A stretch of DNA of 64,000 nucleotides from Nitrospirota bacterium (GCA_016213945.1 JACQZF010000006.1:124001-188000), one strand, 5' to 3'; counted from the first letter of the stretch, positions 42,829 through 52,646 are shown. The notes: a model not told the origin generated them from the sequence alone. Numbers and translations are program-made.

Positions 42829-44469
42829 ATGATGGAAGGGAGATACGGTTTGCTTACCCTGCTTTTAAAAACTATTGCTCAAAAAGATAATTTATGCATC
42901 CAGTGCGACGGCACCTTGAAGGATTTAATCAGCCTGATGAATATCAACAAGAAAGGCGTGGTTGTCATCCTGAATGAAAATAAGGCTGTCGGCATTTTAA
43001 CTGAACGCGACGTAGTCGAGATCCTGTACAACGGGGTTGACATGAACTCAAGGATAGACTGCCACTCAAAGCGGCCTCTCGTTGTGACCAAAGGGGACAG
43101 GACCATCGGTTACGCACTTAATTTAACTTTAGAGAATAATATCAGAAGGGTGATAGTGGCGGACGATGAAAATAATTTTCTCGGCATTGTGACCCAGCAG
43201 GATTTACTGAAATATCTTGAAGAGGATTTTTACCGGTTGACGATCAAGGTCAAACACATCCTGAAAAAGACCGGGGGCCTGATAAGCGTCTCTCCCGACA
43301 CCGGCTTAAATATAGTGCTGCAACAGATGGTCCGGCACAAGATCAGCGCCATTCCCGTAATTAAAGACAATAAGGCTCTGGGAATCGTGACAGAAAAGGA
43401 CATCCTGAAGCTGACTTGTGAAAATGTTTCGCTTAAAGACCATGTGGAAAAATACATGTCCTCGCCGGTTGAGACCGTCAATCTTGACACGCCCCTTGCT
43501 GAAATAGTGGAAGTCATGAATTATGAGGGCATCAGGAGGGTGGTGGTGGTTGATAAGGAAGGAGACGCCGTTAATATTGTGACCATCAGGGACGTAATGG
43601 AGAACCTCGAAGGCGATTACAACAGATTTATCGAGGGAAAACTCAAGACGGCAAGAGAAATTTTAAACCTGCTGCCTGAAATGCTTATTGAAGTGGTTGA
43701 TGTGGGAAGCGAGCATCTCGTGATCTGGGCCAATGACAAGGTCATCGGTAAATTCGGCAAGGAGATCCTGGATAAGCCGGTCACTAATTTCATCCCTAAA
43801 GAAAACTGGGAAAGGATCTCCGCGACTTTAAATAAGCTGCATAAGATCGAGCGTATTAAATTCAAAAAAGAGGACAGGATATTTGAGCTTTCCGGGTTCA
43901 TGCTGAAAACATTCGGAGATAACGAGCAGGGGAGATATCAGCTTATTATGAGGGACATTACAGAAGACATTAAATTGTCTACTGTCGATCCTCTTACAAA
44001 TATTTACAACAGGAGATTCATCAACGGATTTTTAATGAAAGAGATAGAGCGCTGCAAAAGGACCAACAGCCATTTCTCCATCGTCATATCCGACATAGAC
44101 GATTTCAAGATCATAAACGACACCTACGGGCATTTAGCGGGAGACCTTGCGCTAAAAGCCGTATCGCAGATTATAGTAGACACCGTGAGGACCCTGGATG
44201 TAGTGGGGAGATACGGAGGGGACGAATTCATGATAATTCTCCCTGAAACGTCAGGTGACATAGCCTCTTATGTTATTGACAGGCTGAGGTGCAAGATCGA
44301 AAACCTGGAAATATCTCTTCCTAAAGGGTTAACAGCGAAAATAACGTGCAGCTTCGGCATTGCGACTTTCCCGGATGACGGGACCGGATCGGATGACCTG
44401 CTGGTAACAGCCGATGAAAGATTATATAAGGCAAAAAGCATGGGAAAGAACAAGATCGTCTGCGTGTAA
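42829..44469 (+). CDS. CBS-PAS-GGDEF diguanylate cyclase
   Basis: 546 residues. Four CBS motifs (about 25-275; for example ILTERDVVEIL, GIVTQQDLLKYL, GIVTEKDILKL) form two Bateman modules that usually bind adenine nucleotides. A PAS-like domain (280-380) and GGDEF domain (385-546) follow. The active loop is intact (GRYGGDEFMIILPE) and an RxxD inhibitory site (RTLD) sits five residues before it. It should make c-di-GMP from GTP with feedback inhibition, with activity tuned by nucleotide binding. No EAL domain. It is divergent from dnaG. Confidence 0.92.
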   Translation: MMEGRYGLLTLLLKTIAQKDNLCIQCDGTLKDLISLMNINKKGVVVILNENKAVGILTERDVVEILYNGVDMNSRIDCHSKRPLVVTKGDRTIGYALNLTLENNIRRVIVADDENNFLGIVTQQDLLKYLEEDFYRLTIKVKHILKKTGGLISVSPDTGLNIVLQQMVRHKISAIPVIKDNKALGIVTEKDILKLTCENVSLKDHVEKYMSSPVETVNLDTPLAEIVEVMNYEGIRRVVVVDKEGDAVNIVTIRDVMENLEGDYNRFIEGKLKTAREILNLLPEMLIEVVDVGSEHLVIWANDKVIGKFGKEILDKPVTNFIPKENWERISATLNKLHKIERIKFKKEDRIFELSGFMLKTFGDNEQGRYQLIMRDITEDIKLSTVDPLTNIYNRRFINGFLMKEIERCKRTNSHFSIVISDIDDFKIINDTYGHLAGDLALKAVSQIIVDTVRTLDVVGRYGGDEFMIILPETSGDIASYVIDRLRCKIENLEISLPKGLTAKITCSFGIATFPDDGTGSDDLLVTADERLYKAKSMGKNKIVCV

Positions 44470-44566
44470 AAACGGTGACGCATAACGAGTGACCTACCTG
44501 CCAATATAACACATAACCCAAAGACCGCAGACTTTTCCGGCTGTCTTTGATAAACTCTTTCTTCAA

Positions 44567-45283
44567 ATGTCCATGAGAACAGTTAAAAGCTACCTCGCCC
44601 TCTGCAGGGTCAGCAATCTTCCAACTGTCTGGACGAATGTGCTGGCAGGTGTTGTTCTGTCGGGCGCGCCTTTTTCACTGCCTCACTTTATCACCCTGAC
44701 GCTTTCTCTTTCTTTCTTTTATTCCGGCGGCATGTGCCTGAATGATATTTTAGACGCTAAAACAGACATGGGCAAAAAACCTTTCCGTCCCATTCCCTCT
44801 CAAAAAATATCGATAAATAGCGCTGTCCTGTTTACCATCGCACTTTTTACAATCGCATTATTGCTTCTCGTTTTCGTTCCTCACCGTGAGGCAGTCTATG
44901 CGGGCCTGCTGCTTCTCACATTTATTCTCATCTACGATAAGTTCCATAAAGGTCATCCATTAAGTGTGATACTCATGGCGGCGTGCAGATCAATGGTCTT
45001 TGTGGTTGCCTCAATCGCAGTTGCGGGGACGGTCGGGAAGCTTGCTGCGATAGCAGGGGCGCTCCAGTTTATTTATGTGCTTGCGATCAGCATTGTCGCT
45101 CGATATGAAAATAAAGGGGGGATGGGGGGATATTCATTTCCCGTTATCCCGGTTATGCTTGCCTGTATCTCACTGCTGGACGGGGTTGTGATGGCTGTTC
45201 TTATTTCGCCTGCATGGCTGACAGCGGGAATTACCGGGACAACCCTAACAATGCTGGGGCAGAAATATATCAGAGGAGATTGA
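44567..45283 (+). CDS. UbiA-family prenyltransferase (short, second motif altered)
   Basis: 238 residues with about seven membrane helices. The first Asp-rich motif NDILDAKTD (about 59-67) follows the UbiA pattern, but I see no second DxxxD motif. The region where it is expected reads ARYENKGGMGGYS and is encoded by a G-rich segment (45107-45131) that resembles half of a family A repeat. UbiA enzymes prenylate aromatic acceptors; the substrate here cannot be predicted, and the EboC-type short members are an alternative. The next gene encodes a glycosyltransferase. Confidence 0.75.
   Translation: MSMRTVKSYLALCRVSNLPTVWTNVLAGVVLSGAPFSLPHFITLTLSLSFFYSGGMCLNDILDAKTDMGKKPFRPIPSQKISINSAVLFTIALFTIALLLLVFVPHREAVYAGLLLLTFILIYDKFHKGHPLSVILMAACRSMVFVVASIAVAGTVGKLAAIAGALQFIYVLAISIVARYENKGGMGGYSFPVIPVMLACISLLDGVVMAVLISPAWLTAGITGTTLTMLGQKYIRGD
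45107..45131. repeat. family A-like segment inside the UbiA-family gene
   Basis: GAAAATAAAGGGGGG followed by ATGGGGGGAT resembles the GAAAAAGGGGGATGCTGGGGG half of copy A3. It encodes ENKGGMGG in frame. Confidence 0.45.
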
Positions 45284-45294
45284 CCCGAAATTAG

Positions 45295-45325
45295 ATCTTT
45301 CTCTGTGTTCTCTGTGGTGAATTTC
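45295..45325. repeat. family B half element, copy B5
   Basis: TTTCTCTGTGTTCTCTGTGGTGAA matches the right arm of the short family B palindrome; the left arm is absent. Confidence 0.5.
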
Positions 45326-45335
45326 AATCCCGAAA

Positions 45336-45365
45336 TTGATTTTATAAAGTTATAACGTTTATACT
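45336..45365 (+). promoter_or_regulatory. glycosyltransferase gene promoter
   Basis: TTGATT (45336-45341), 18-nt spacer, TATACT (45360-45365). The -10 box ends 10 nt before the ATG at 45376, with no Shine-Dalgarno sequence between them. Confidence 0.65.
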
Positions 45366-45375
45366 TTTATATCGC

Positions 45376-46356
45376 ATGATTTCAATCGTGGTCCCCACAT
45401 ACAATGCCGCACGGTTTATGCCTGACCTCCTTGGTTCTATTTTCAGAAACAAAGTCGACGATATGGAAGTGATCATCGTTGATGACTGCTCAAAGGACGA
45501 TACTGTAAAGATCGCGAAGAACTTTCCCTTGAAAGTTATCGAACTGGGAAAGAACGGAGGGCCTGCCAAGGCGAGAAATATCGGGGTGGCGGAAGCCAAA
45601 GGCGATATAATATTTTTTCTTGATTCAGACGTGATCGTGCTGGACGGGGCCATTAAGGAAGTCAAAGATTATTTCGACAAGAACCCCACTGAGAAATGCA
45701 TTATAGGCGTGTGCGCCACCGAGCCGCTGAACAAGGGGTTTGTCCCGAGATACATGGCGATGTTTGAATATATTCATCTCATCGGAACGCCTGAAAACAA
45801 GGTGAGCGTATTCGCTCCAAGATGCGGCGCGATCAAAAAAGATTTTTTCCAGAAAATCGGCGGATACAATGAATCATACAAGGGAGCTGATGTAGAAGAC
45901 TTTGAACTGGCAAGAAGGATAAATAGAACAGACCCCATTATCTTAGTCCGGAACGTCATGGTGAAGCATCAATTTGCCGGCTTCAGACAGGCGGTGAGGA
46001 ATTATTTCAAACGCGCGGTGATGTGGGTGCATCTGTTCTTTAAAGAAAGGAAGCTTGACAACGCAGGGCCTACTTCGCCTGGAAACGGGATTGCTGCAAT
46101 ATGCTCATTTCTCAGTTTCCTGACCCTGTTTTTCATTCCATTTATTAATGAGGCCAAGCTTGTCTTTTTTATACTTTTTCACGCCTTTGTTTTTGCAAAT
46201 CTCAAATGGTGGAATTTTATGCGGAAAGAGGCAGGTCTGTTGTTTGCCTTGAGGGCGCTCTTTTTAAATTATTTCCTGGGAATTGATATTATGATAGCGG
46301 CGATATACGCTGTAATAAGTTATCCATTATCTAAAAAGGAGATACTGCCGAGTTGA
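45376..46356 (+). CDS. family 2 glycosyltransferase, membrane-associated
   Basis: 326 residues. The GT-A fold is clear: SIVVPTYNAARFM at the N-terminus, IIVDDCSKDDT, GGPAKARNIGVAEAKGD, and the metal-binding FLDSDV (about 84-89). A later acidic motif is GADVEDFELARR. Two hydrophobic helices lie near the C-terminus (about 240-262 and 296-320). It transfers a sugar from a nucleotide donor to a lipid or glycan acceptor at the inner membrane; specificity is not readable. It may form a set with the UbiA-like and radical SAM genes. Confidence 0.9.
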   Translation: MISIVVPTYNAARFMPDLLGSIFRNKVDDMEVIIVDDCSKDDTVKIAKNFPLKVIELGKNGGPAKARNIGVAEAKGDIIFFLDSDVIVLDGAIKEVKDYFDKNPTEKCIIGVCATEPLNKGFVPRYMAMFEYIHLIGTPENKVSVFAPRCGAIKKDFFQKIGGYNESYKGADVEDFELARRINRTDPIILVRNVMVKHQFAGFRQAVRNYFKRAVMWVHLFFKERKLDNAGPTSPGNGIAAICSFLSFLTLFFIPFINEAKLVFFILFHAFVFANLKWWNFMRKEAGLLFALRALFLNYFLGIDIMIAAIYAVISYPLSKKEILPS

Positions 46357-46452
46357 ACCACAGAGACACGGAGGCACAGAGTCAAGAATATATATTTTTT
46401 GCTTTTTTAGCTTGCATTTTTTCTCTGTGTCTCAGTGCCTCAGTGGTTATAA
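46353..46452. repeat. family B element, intermediate form, copy B6
   Basis: GAACCACAGAGACACGGAGG...CTCTGTGTCTCAGTGCC with TCAGTGGTTATA. The central part is AT-rich and differs from the long-form core. Confidence 0.8.
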
Positions 46453-46458
46453 AAAACT

Positions 46459-47922
46459 ATGAATAAAAATTTAGTCGTCTTGGCTTACGCAAATGCAAGT
46501 CCGTTCCCCTATCACGCGTGGACGCCTCTTGCGATCCTTTCCCTCGGCGCTTACCTTGAAAAGCAAGGTATAGAAGTTGAATACTTTGACGAAAGGATCC
46601 ACAAAATAGAAAGGTTTAAAGAACTCGTTGCAAGAAAACCCCTCCTGATCGGGCTTTCCACCATGACCTGTTTTCAGATCAAGAATACCCTGCGGCTTTC
46701 AAAGCTCGCGCGAAAAATCGCCCCTGAAATTCCCCTTGTTTGGGGAGGGACGCATCCCTCCATGATGGCGGAGCAGACACTTGAATCCGAACTTGTCGAC
46801 TTTGTGGTAAAGGGTGAGGGCGAGCAGACGCTGCTTGAATTAGTGCGCGCATTGCAGGAAGGAAAGAAGGATTTCAGCAGCATTGACGGCCTCGGCTGGA
46901 AGGGCAACGGGAAGAACACTTTGAACAAAGACAGGGAGTTTCTCGATATAGAAACCTTACCGTTCCCCTATGACGGCAAAGGCAAGGACATACTGCTTGA
47001 ATACCTCAGAAGGTCTTCTGATACACTGGAGAACATCGGCTATGAATCGTCAAGGGGATGCCCGCACAAATGCGGGTTCTGCTACAACGTTTATTTCCAT
47101 AAAAATGTTTGCAGGGTAAAAAGTGTTGATAAGGTCAGGGATGAACTTATGAAACTGAAGGCCCTCGGCGTCAACAAATTAACATTCTATGACGATACAT
47201 TTCTCGCGGGCAAAAAGGACATGATGCTGAACATCCTCGACCTGCTGAGAGAAAACAATTTTAAATGGATAGCCAATGTAAGGATAAACACTTTCAGCCC
47301 TGAGCTGCTGAAAAAGTTTGAAGACAGCGGATGCGTGTACCTGTTCTTTGGAGTGGAGTCCCCGGATGATGACGTTCTGAAATACATCAGAAAAGGGCAG
47401 AACAGGCGGATGATCGACGAGGGGATTGCCACAGTGTCAAAGGGAAATATCAAGACCCTCTACTCGCTGATAATCGGTCTTCCCAACCAGACTGACGAAC
47501 AGCTTGAACGGACTTTAGATTTTGCGGATGAGATCAGAAGGAGGCATCCCGGAGCGGAGGTCCCCATTCAGCCGTATGTGCCGCTGCCCGGAACTCTTCT
47601 ATATGAAGAGGCATTGAAAGCGGGGTTTAAACCGCCGACAAGCCTTGAGGGCTGGAAGAACTTTACAAACGATGAAATAAGAAATCCCTGGATAAAAAAT
47701 CCAAAGCTGCTTAACGCCATCTACATAAATACCTTTCTCGCCTTCCGCTACGACAGGTTCCTCAGGAACTTCTGGAGCCGCCTGGTGTTCGGGCCGCTGC
47801 ATTCATTGTCCCTCTGGAGATGGAAGAACAGGAACTACAAGTTCTTCTTTGAACTCTATCTGTACCTCACATACAAACGCCTCGGACGGTTCTTTATCTT
47901 TATTGAGAAGATGATAAAGTAG
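46459..47922 (+). CDS. B12-binding domain radical SAM protein
   Basis: 487 residues. The N-terminal cobalamin-binding domain (about 1-135) has the strands LVVLAYANASPFPYHAW, LLIGLSTMTC and VWGGTHPSMM, followed by VVKGEGEQTLLELV. The radical SAM cluster motif C-x3-C-x2-C is in SSRGCPHKCGFCYN (C201, C205, C208), with FYDDTFLAG and FGVESPDDDVL downstream. Such enzymes carry out methylations or rearrangements on lipids, hopanoids or cofactors; the exact reaction is unknown. A hydrophobic and aromatic C-terminus is typical of BchE-like members. Confidence 0.92.
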   Translation: MNKNLVVLAYANASPFPYHAWTPLAILSLGAYLEKQGIEVEYFDERIHKIERFKELVARKPLLIGLSTMTCFQIKNTLRLSKLARKIAPEIPLVWGGTHPSMMAEQTLESELVDFVVKGEGEQTLLELVRALQEGKKDFSSIDGLGWKGNGKNTLNKDREFLDIETLPFPYDGKGKDILLEYLRRSSDTLENIGYESSRGCPHKCGFCYNVYFHKNVCRVKSVDKVRDELMKLKALGVNKLTFYDDTFLAGKKDMMLNILDLLRENNFKWIANVRINTFSPELLKKFEDSGCVYLFFGVESPDDDVLKYIRKGQNRRMIDEGIATVSKGNIKTLYSLIIGLPNQTDEQLERTLDFADEIRRRHPGAEVPIQPYVPLPGTLLYEEALKAGFKPPTSLEGWKNFTNDEIRNPWIKNPKLLNAIYINTFLAFRYDRFLRNFWSRLVFGPLHSLSLWRWKNRNYKFFFELYLYLTYKRLGRFFIFIEKMIK

Positions 47923-47962
47923 GGGACAATCGACAAGTTAAACGACTTTTAAGTAAATTACT

Positions 47963-50900
47963 CTATCGTTTTCTTCTCCGTCGTTTTGGTCTTGGAGGTG
48001 GTGTCTGGTTTATTCGACGGTCTATTTCAAGAAGTGTTTGTCTTGCATTCCAAACATCTAATTCTAAGAGGCGTTCAAATAAGTCTAAGCCTTTTTCTCT
48101 GTAACCATCCAGCCGTTGTAAAGTTAAAGCTATATTTATCAGATTTTCCGTACAGATTGTAAAACGGTGACTGATGTTTGATAGTTCCTTTCCAAGCTGA
48201 GTTACAAACGCATTACATACACGATAGATACGGTCAGGATCAGTTGTTAATAAATCTTCAAGATGTTCAATTAAATAGCATGATCTTTCATTAGTTAAGA
48301 TTTTTGGATACTCACAAACTTTATCCAGTATTTTCCACGTATATTCATCAGGGAAGAATGACTTTGCTGAGGCAAACACCTTCGATGTTGCTTTCTGGAC
48401 TGCTTCATTAGAATCAGAAATAAGCTCTAATAATATTTCCGTCGCCATGATTCTGTACTGTGGTTCTGACCACAATTCTGAAGCTGAGAATGCAAGCCCT
48501 ATACGCATATTTTTCATTTTTTGAAATTCGGCAGATCGTCCTTTTTGAATTGAGATTACTTCTCTCTTCACCCAATCTATTTCGGAAAACCACGCATGGC
48601 GTAGCAATAAAATCTCAGCAAAAGCTTGTGCTCCCTGCTTCCAGTCACTATCGCGTAAACTGAATAGCCAATTTGAGACTAACGAATCATCTACCCATGA
48701 TTGAACGCGGGCAATTAAAGTGACGCCGTCATCGCTTTTCATTACATCGGGGAATTTAGAGAACAAAGAATCAAGGAATTTTTCAGATCGAATTTTATCA
48801 CCGAGATTTAAATTTGGTAAATAATGAGTTAATGTTTTCCACACTTCAGGATTTTCTTTACGCTGCACATGTTTTTCCAGAAGTGACAACCAGCCATCAA
48901 TGTCCGGGGAGTCTTTCCATAAATAAGCTTTCGTAAGTGTATCGAGGATGGGGTAGTTCCCATGTGGAACCACAATCATTCTATGTGATTGCCAAAGTAC
49001 ACTGGCAACATCATTGGCCTTTTTATTTTCTTTTTCATTCGTATCTTCTTGTTTTTCTACGGTGACTGATTTTAACCAACTTTCAAATAACTGAAAGAGG
49101 TCTACTGGCAATTCGTGATCCGAATCTAACCTTTCTCCAACTGCTCTTGCAGCATAATGACGGAAGTCCTCGCCTTCAAAACCAGCGTTATTAAGTTTTT
49201 GAATCAATTCAAACAACGTTTGAAATGGTAATTCTGATTTACTTAATCCTTCTAAAGCATGCCCTACTGTAATTTCGTTTCTTTTTGGTTGCATGCGAAA
49301 TATTAACCCAACTACTCTCTCCGGCTGTTCTTTTGCTAATTCGCCCAAAACCCTTGAAGCTTGAATAGTGCCGCCTTTCTCTCTAAATCTTGGATGATCC
49401 CAACCAGTGGCGTCTGTTAATTCATTAAACAACTTCAACAGTTCTTCATCCTGAGCCTTTGCCATTTGTTGAGCGGACATTTGGCTATCAACTGAATGCA
49501 TACCGCTAAAACATACATCTTTATCACTGAGATGAGGAAATGCACGTTTTTCTTCTTCTAATAATCGCTTTGTTCTTTTACTCATGTATTCAGAGGGAAA
49601 AGCTCTTAATAGTCTAAGCCTATGCTCGCGGTTATACCTAATTCGGTCAAGACGTATATTAGGAGATTCTTCATGCCAAGAGTCCTTGTACATATTGAAT
49701 TGAGAGATTGCAATTTCGAGTTCCTGAGTTCTTTTCTTATCAAGTTTGGGTACCACAAGTTTAATAAGATCAATCGTGTCTGAATGACAGTCCTGATAAC
49801 TTCCGAGGATTAAGCGTCTTTCATCTTCCATTAGGAATTCATAAACTTTTGCTGGATAAGAGGCTACAATTTTTCTCAAACCTCTTGCCAGCAGCCGCTG
49901 CACAACCAAGAAATCTTCAACTTTGAGTTTTTCGTAAAAAGCCCAAAAATTATCTGCATCTTTTTCTGCAAGATTTTTTACAGCGCTTTCAACAGAATAT
50001 ACTATTGGATATTCTCTAACACTATCTAAATCGCCTTCTAAATTTGTTGCTAAACAATGGTCGTCGCGATAGCCGATGCGAATATGATGTGGTTCATAAG
50101 CGATGAAGCTGAGAACTTTTGTAAACCATAGCCAAACAGATTCAAGAAAAGCTTTTGGGGCAGCTTCAGCAACTGCAGGTAAATTATATAACCCCTCGCG
50201 TGATTCTAAAAGTTGTTTGTAGGGCTGTAGGTTATCATGTTTTATTTGATAGAGAATTTTTTGTTCATCAGTTTCATCTACTGGTAAATGTGGCAGTTCT
50301 TTTGATGCCTCCTCCTTAGCTTTCTCAAGGCTATGATCAAAATAAGCTCTCACTAATTGAGGGGCAAGTTCAGGCGCGTTTGCAGAAATAAGTGTTGAAA
50401 GAGAATCGATATAATAATCATCCACATCAGTTCGGCCTATCATCCGACAAGCCATGCTCAGTGCTTTTTCATCCCAATCTTTCATGTCATCCAATACCCT
50501 CAGACTTAGATAATCTTTTTCCGGATTAATTAGCCAGTATCTTTCAATCATCTCCAATATTTTCTCTCTGTCGTAATTCAATGCGCTTTTTAAAATAAAA
50601 AGAACATCGATAGCCTGATTAGGTGGGAGTGACATAAACATCGGGATATGCGTGTCCATAAGACGATGAAACCATCCATGGCTTTCAGTCATGCAAGACA
50701 ATATTCTCCGTCTGTATTGAGGTTGTATAAGATATGGCAGAAGCCAATTAGCTTCAAAATCTTGAGGATCAGGAATCTGCCCAAGGAACTCAATTAATAA
50801 TATTTTTAAATGAAATTTCAGATCGTCATGGTTCCAGAGTGCACCAAATTCTTTTCTATAGCTTGATTGATCTACGACACGCAGGTAATTTAAAGCATTC

Positions 50901-52453
50901 CAAAGTTGCGGACGAACAAATAAACCATTTTGTCTTTTTAAGACATAATTGGATAGAGACCCTTCTACCCTTACAAATGCACGTGAGCGAGCATATTCAA
51001 AAAGAGTCTGATGTCTAAACCCAACCCTTTGCCTGTCTGATTCAATCGTTAAAATTTCCTGGGCTTCAAGATATTTAATATGCGGTAAATAATCCTGATA
51101 CATGGCAGAAGGCAACCATAATTCCTCCCTCTCCCCCATTGTGGTAGCCATGCTATCAAGCAAATCTACATAGTCCTTTCCGGCTTTCAGAACTTTTTCT
51201 TCCCACAACTTCTCCAACATAGCGTAATAAGAATGGAATATTTCAGTTGTACTGCTCCCCTGACAGATATCAATAAATATTTTCAAGTATTGCGGGATAC
51301 GAAGTAATTCCAGAAAGTCTGCAGACCAACCCGCGGTTTGTATCCCTTTCTCTTGTATGAGTGCAGACACTCTGTCAATAGATGGGGATTCCAAAAGTAT
51401 ATTATCAGCTTCTATGTTTCTAAGGCGGGGATCGTGTTGATGTTCAAAAGAACGACATGATGCAACTATATGAACATTAGGTAATCCTGATAAATCATGT
51501 ATCAAATCAAGCAGAACGTTAAGACGCCCTGAATGCAGATCAACCATATCTGCAAGCGCATCAAGCTGATCAACAATGAGTACAACGGGTTCCAGCTTCG
51601 ATAAGCCCTCAATGCAATAACGGGAGGCAGCAGGCAAATGAAAAGTCTTCATTAATTGTTCAGATGTCCCGATATCGGCAGGTAAAAGATCTGCTTTAAT
51701 CGCCATCAATGCTATGTTATTAACTACAAATTCATGGGCAAGTCGCGACAGTAATGCAGACTTGCCACTTCCGGGCGGACCTAAAAGAAGTGTGATGCTA
51801 TTTAGTTCAGATCTTATCTTTTCTCTGATCTGATTTAATTCATCTCTCTCTAACCACCGTCCATCTGATAAAGTAGATGGCCAGTTTAAAAGAGAATCTG
51901 ATGCTTTGAATAATGCTTTTTTGATATTGTCAAAAGTGATGTTGATGGTAATTAGATCTGGTTTTTGAAGTGAACTGATGGCTAATTGATTGATCTCCTG
52001 AATAGATTTCGAAAAGTTTCCTAAAACCTGCTCATCTCCGCCAATTGCGGCAAGCAGCAGATGTAAAGTTTCCGAATTGTCTAAGCCGTCTCGAAAATCT
52101 ACCCATGTATTTCTTCTAAGAAAGCGCGACAAACTGCTCGAGCTTGCTCCAGGTAAGAGAACAGGTATTACAGGGAAATTGTCTTCATTAATTTGACGGT
52201 TTAAAGCAATATCAATTTCAGCCCTTTGATATCTACCTATTCCATGAGAGCCTATAAAAACAGCACAGCATTTAGAGCTGTTAAAAGCTGATTCAATTTT
52301 TTCAAGTGATGAACGCCCTGGCAATAGATGCCATTTATCTAAAAATGAGTTTATCCCTTTGTCCTGCAAAAGACGTTCAATAGTTTTTACTATTGGTTTG
52401 TCCTTATCGTTGTGGCATAAAAATACGTCAAAAAGGAGCGTCATTTTTCTCAT
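47963..52453 (-). CDS. TIR-STAND NTPase with large helical-repeat sensor region (candidate antiphage protein)
   Basis: About 1496 residues. An N-terminal TIR domain (about 7-135) has FDVFLCHNDKDKPIVKTI, FLDKWHLLPGRSSLEKIES (holding candidate catalytic Glu) and CCAVFIGSHGIG. A STAND/NACHT-like ATPase follows (about 195-470) with GPPGSGKSALL (226-236), VVLIVDQLDAL (291-301) and IVASCRSFE. The remaining roughly 1000 residues are alpha-helical repeats, ending in a basic tail (RPKRRRRK). TIR domains cleave NAD+ and STAND modules oligomerise when triggered, so this could be a one-protein defence sensor like Avs or TIR-STAND systems. The start is ATG 52453 (in-frame alternatives: a TTG at 52456 and an ATG at 52444). 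It is AT-rich and convergent with the radical SAM gene. Confidence 0.9.
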   Translation of the reverse strand: MRKMTLLFDVFLCHNDKDKPIVKTIERLLQDKGINSFLDKWHLLPGRSSLEKIESAFNSSKCCAVFIGSHGIGRYQRAEIDIALNRQINEDNFPVIPVLLPGASSSSLSRFLRRNTWVDFRDGLDNSETLHLLLAAIGGDEQVLGNFSKSIQEINQLAISSLQKPDLITINITFDNIKKALFKASDSLLNWPSTLSDGRWLERDELNQIREKIRSELNSITLLLGPPGSGKSALLSRLAHEFVVNNIALMAIKADLLPADIGTSEQLMKTFHLPAASRYCIEGLSKLEPVVLIVDQLDALADMVDLHSGRLNVLLDLIHDLSGLPNVHIVASCRSFEHQHDPRLRNIEADNILLESPSIDRVSALIQEKGIQTAGWSADFLELLRIPQYLKIFIDICQGSSTTEIFHSYYAMLEKLWEEKVLKAGKDYVDLLDSMATTMGEREELWLPSAMYQDYLPHIKYLEAQEILTIESDRQRVGFRHQTLFEYARSRAFVRVEGSLSNYVLKRQNGLFVRPQLWNALNYLRVVDQSSYRKEFGALWNHDDLKFHLKILLIEFLGQIPDPQDFEANWLLPYLIQPQYRRRILSCMTESHGWFHRLMDTHIPMFMSLPPNQAIDVLFILKSALNYDREKILEMIERYWLINPEKDYLSLRVLDDMKDWDEKALSMACRMIGRTDVDDYYIDSLSTLISANAPELAPQLVRAYFDHSLEKAKEEASKELPHLPVDETDEQKILYQIKHDNLQPYKQLLESREGLYNLPAVAEAAPKAFLESVWLWFTKVLSFIAYEPHHIRIGYRDDHCLATNLEGDLDSVREYPIVYSVESAVKNLAEKDADNFWAFYEKLKVEDFLVVQRLLARGLRKIVASYPAKVYEFLMEDERRLILGSYQDCHSDTIDLIKLVVPKLDKKRTQELEIAISQFNMYKDSWHEESPNIRLDRIRYNREHRLRLLRAFPSEYMSKRTKRLLEEEKRAFPHLSDKDVCFSGMHSVDSQMSAQQMAKAQDEELLKLFNELTDATGWDHPRFREKGGTIQASRVLGELAKEQPERVVGLIFRMQPKRNEITVGHALEGLSKSELPFQTLFELIQKLNNAGFEGEDFRHYAARAVGERLDSDHELPVDLFQLFESWLKSVTVEKQEDTNEKENKKANDVASVLWQSHRMIVVPHGNYPILDTLTKAYLWKDSPDIDGWLSLLEKHVQRKENPEVWKTLTHYLPNLNLGDKIRSEKFLDSLFSKFPDVMKSDDGVTLIARVQSWVDDSLVSNWLFSLRDSDWKQGAQAFAEILLLRHAWFSEIDWVKREVISIQKGRSAEFQKMKNMRIGLAFSASELWSEPQYRIMATEILLELISDSNEAVQKATSKVFASAKSFFPDEYTWKILDKVCEYPKILTNERSCYLIEHLEDLLTTDPDRIYRVCNAFVTQLGKELSNISHRFTICTENLINIALTLQRLDGYREKGLDLFERLLELDVWNARQTLLEIDRRINQTPPPRPKRRRRKR

Positions 52454-52646
52454 CAAAATTTATTAGATATTATGAAGAGCATTATTAATCCTTTTTTCAT
52501 TTCTAACCAAGCCCCAATTTTTATTCTGAATATCATAAGCAAGATAATGGGATGTTTTCAAGTTCAACAACCTAATACTCTAAGAAAAGTTCTCTTGAAT
52601 GGAGGTGCAACAAACTGCTCGTGTAGAAACTTTTGCTATAGCTTAT

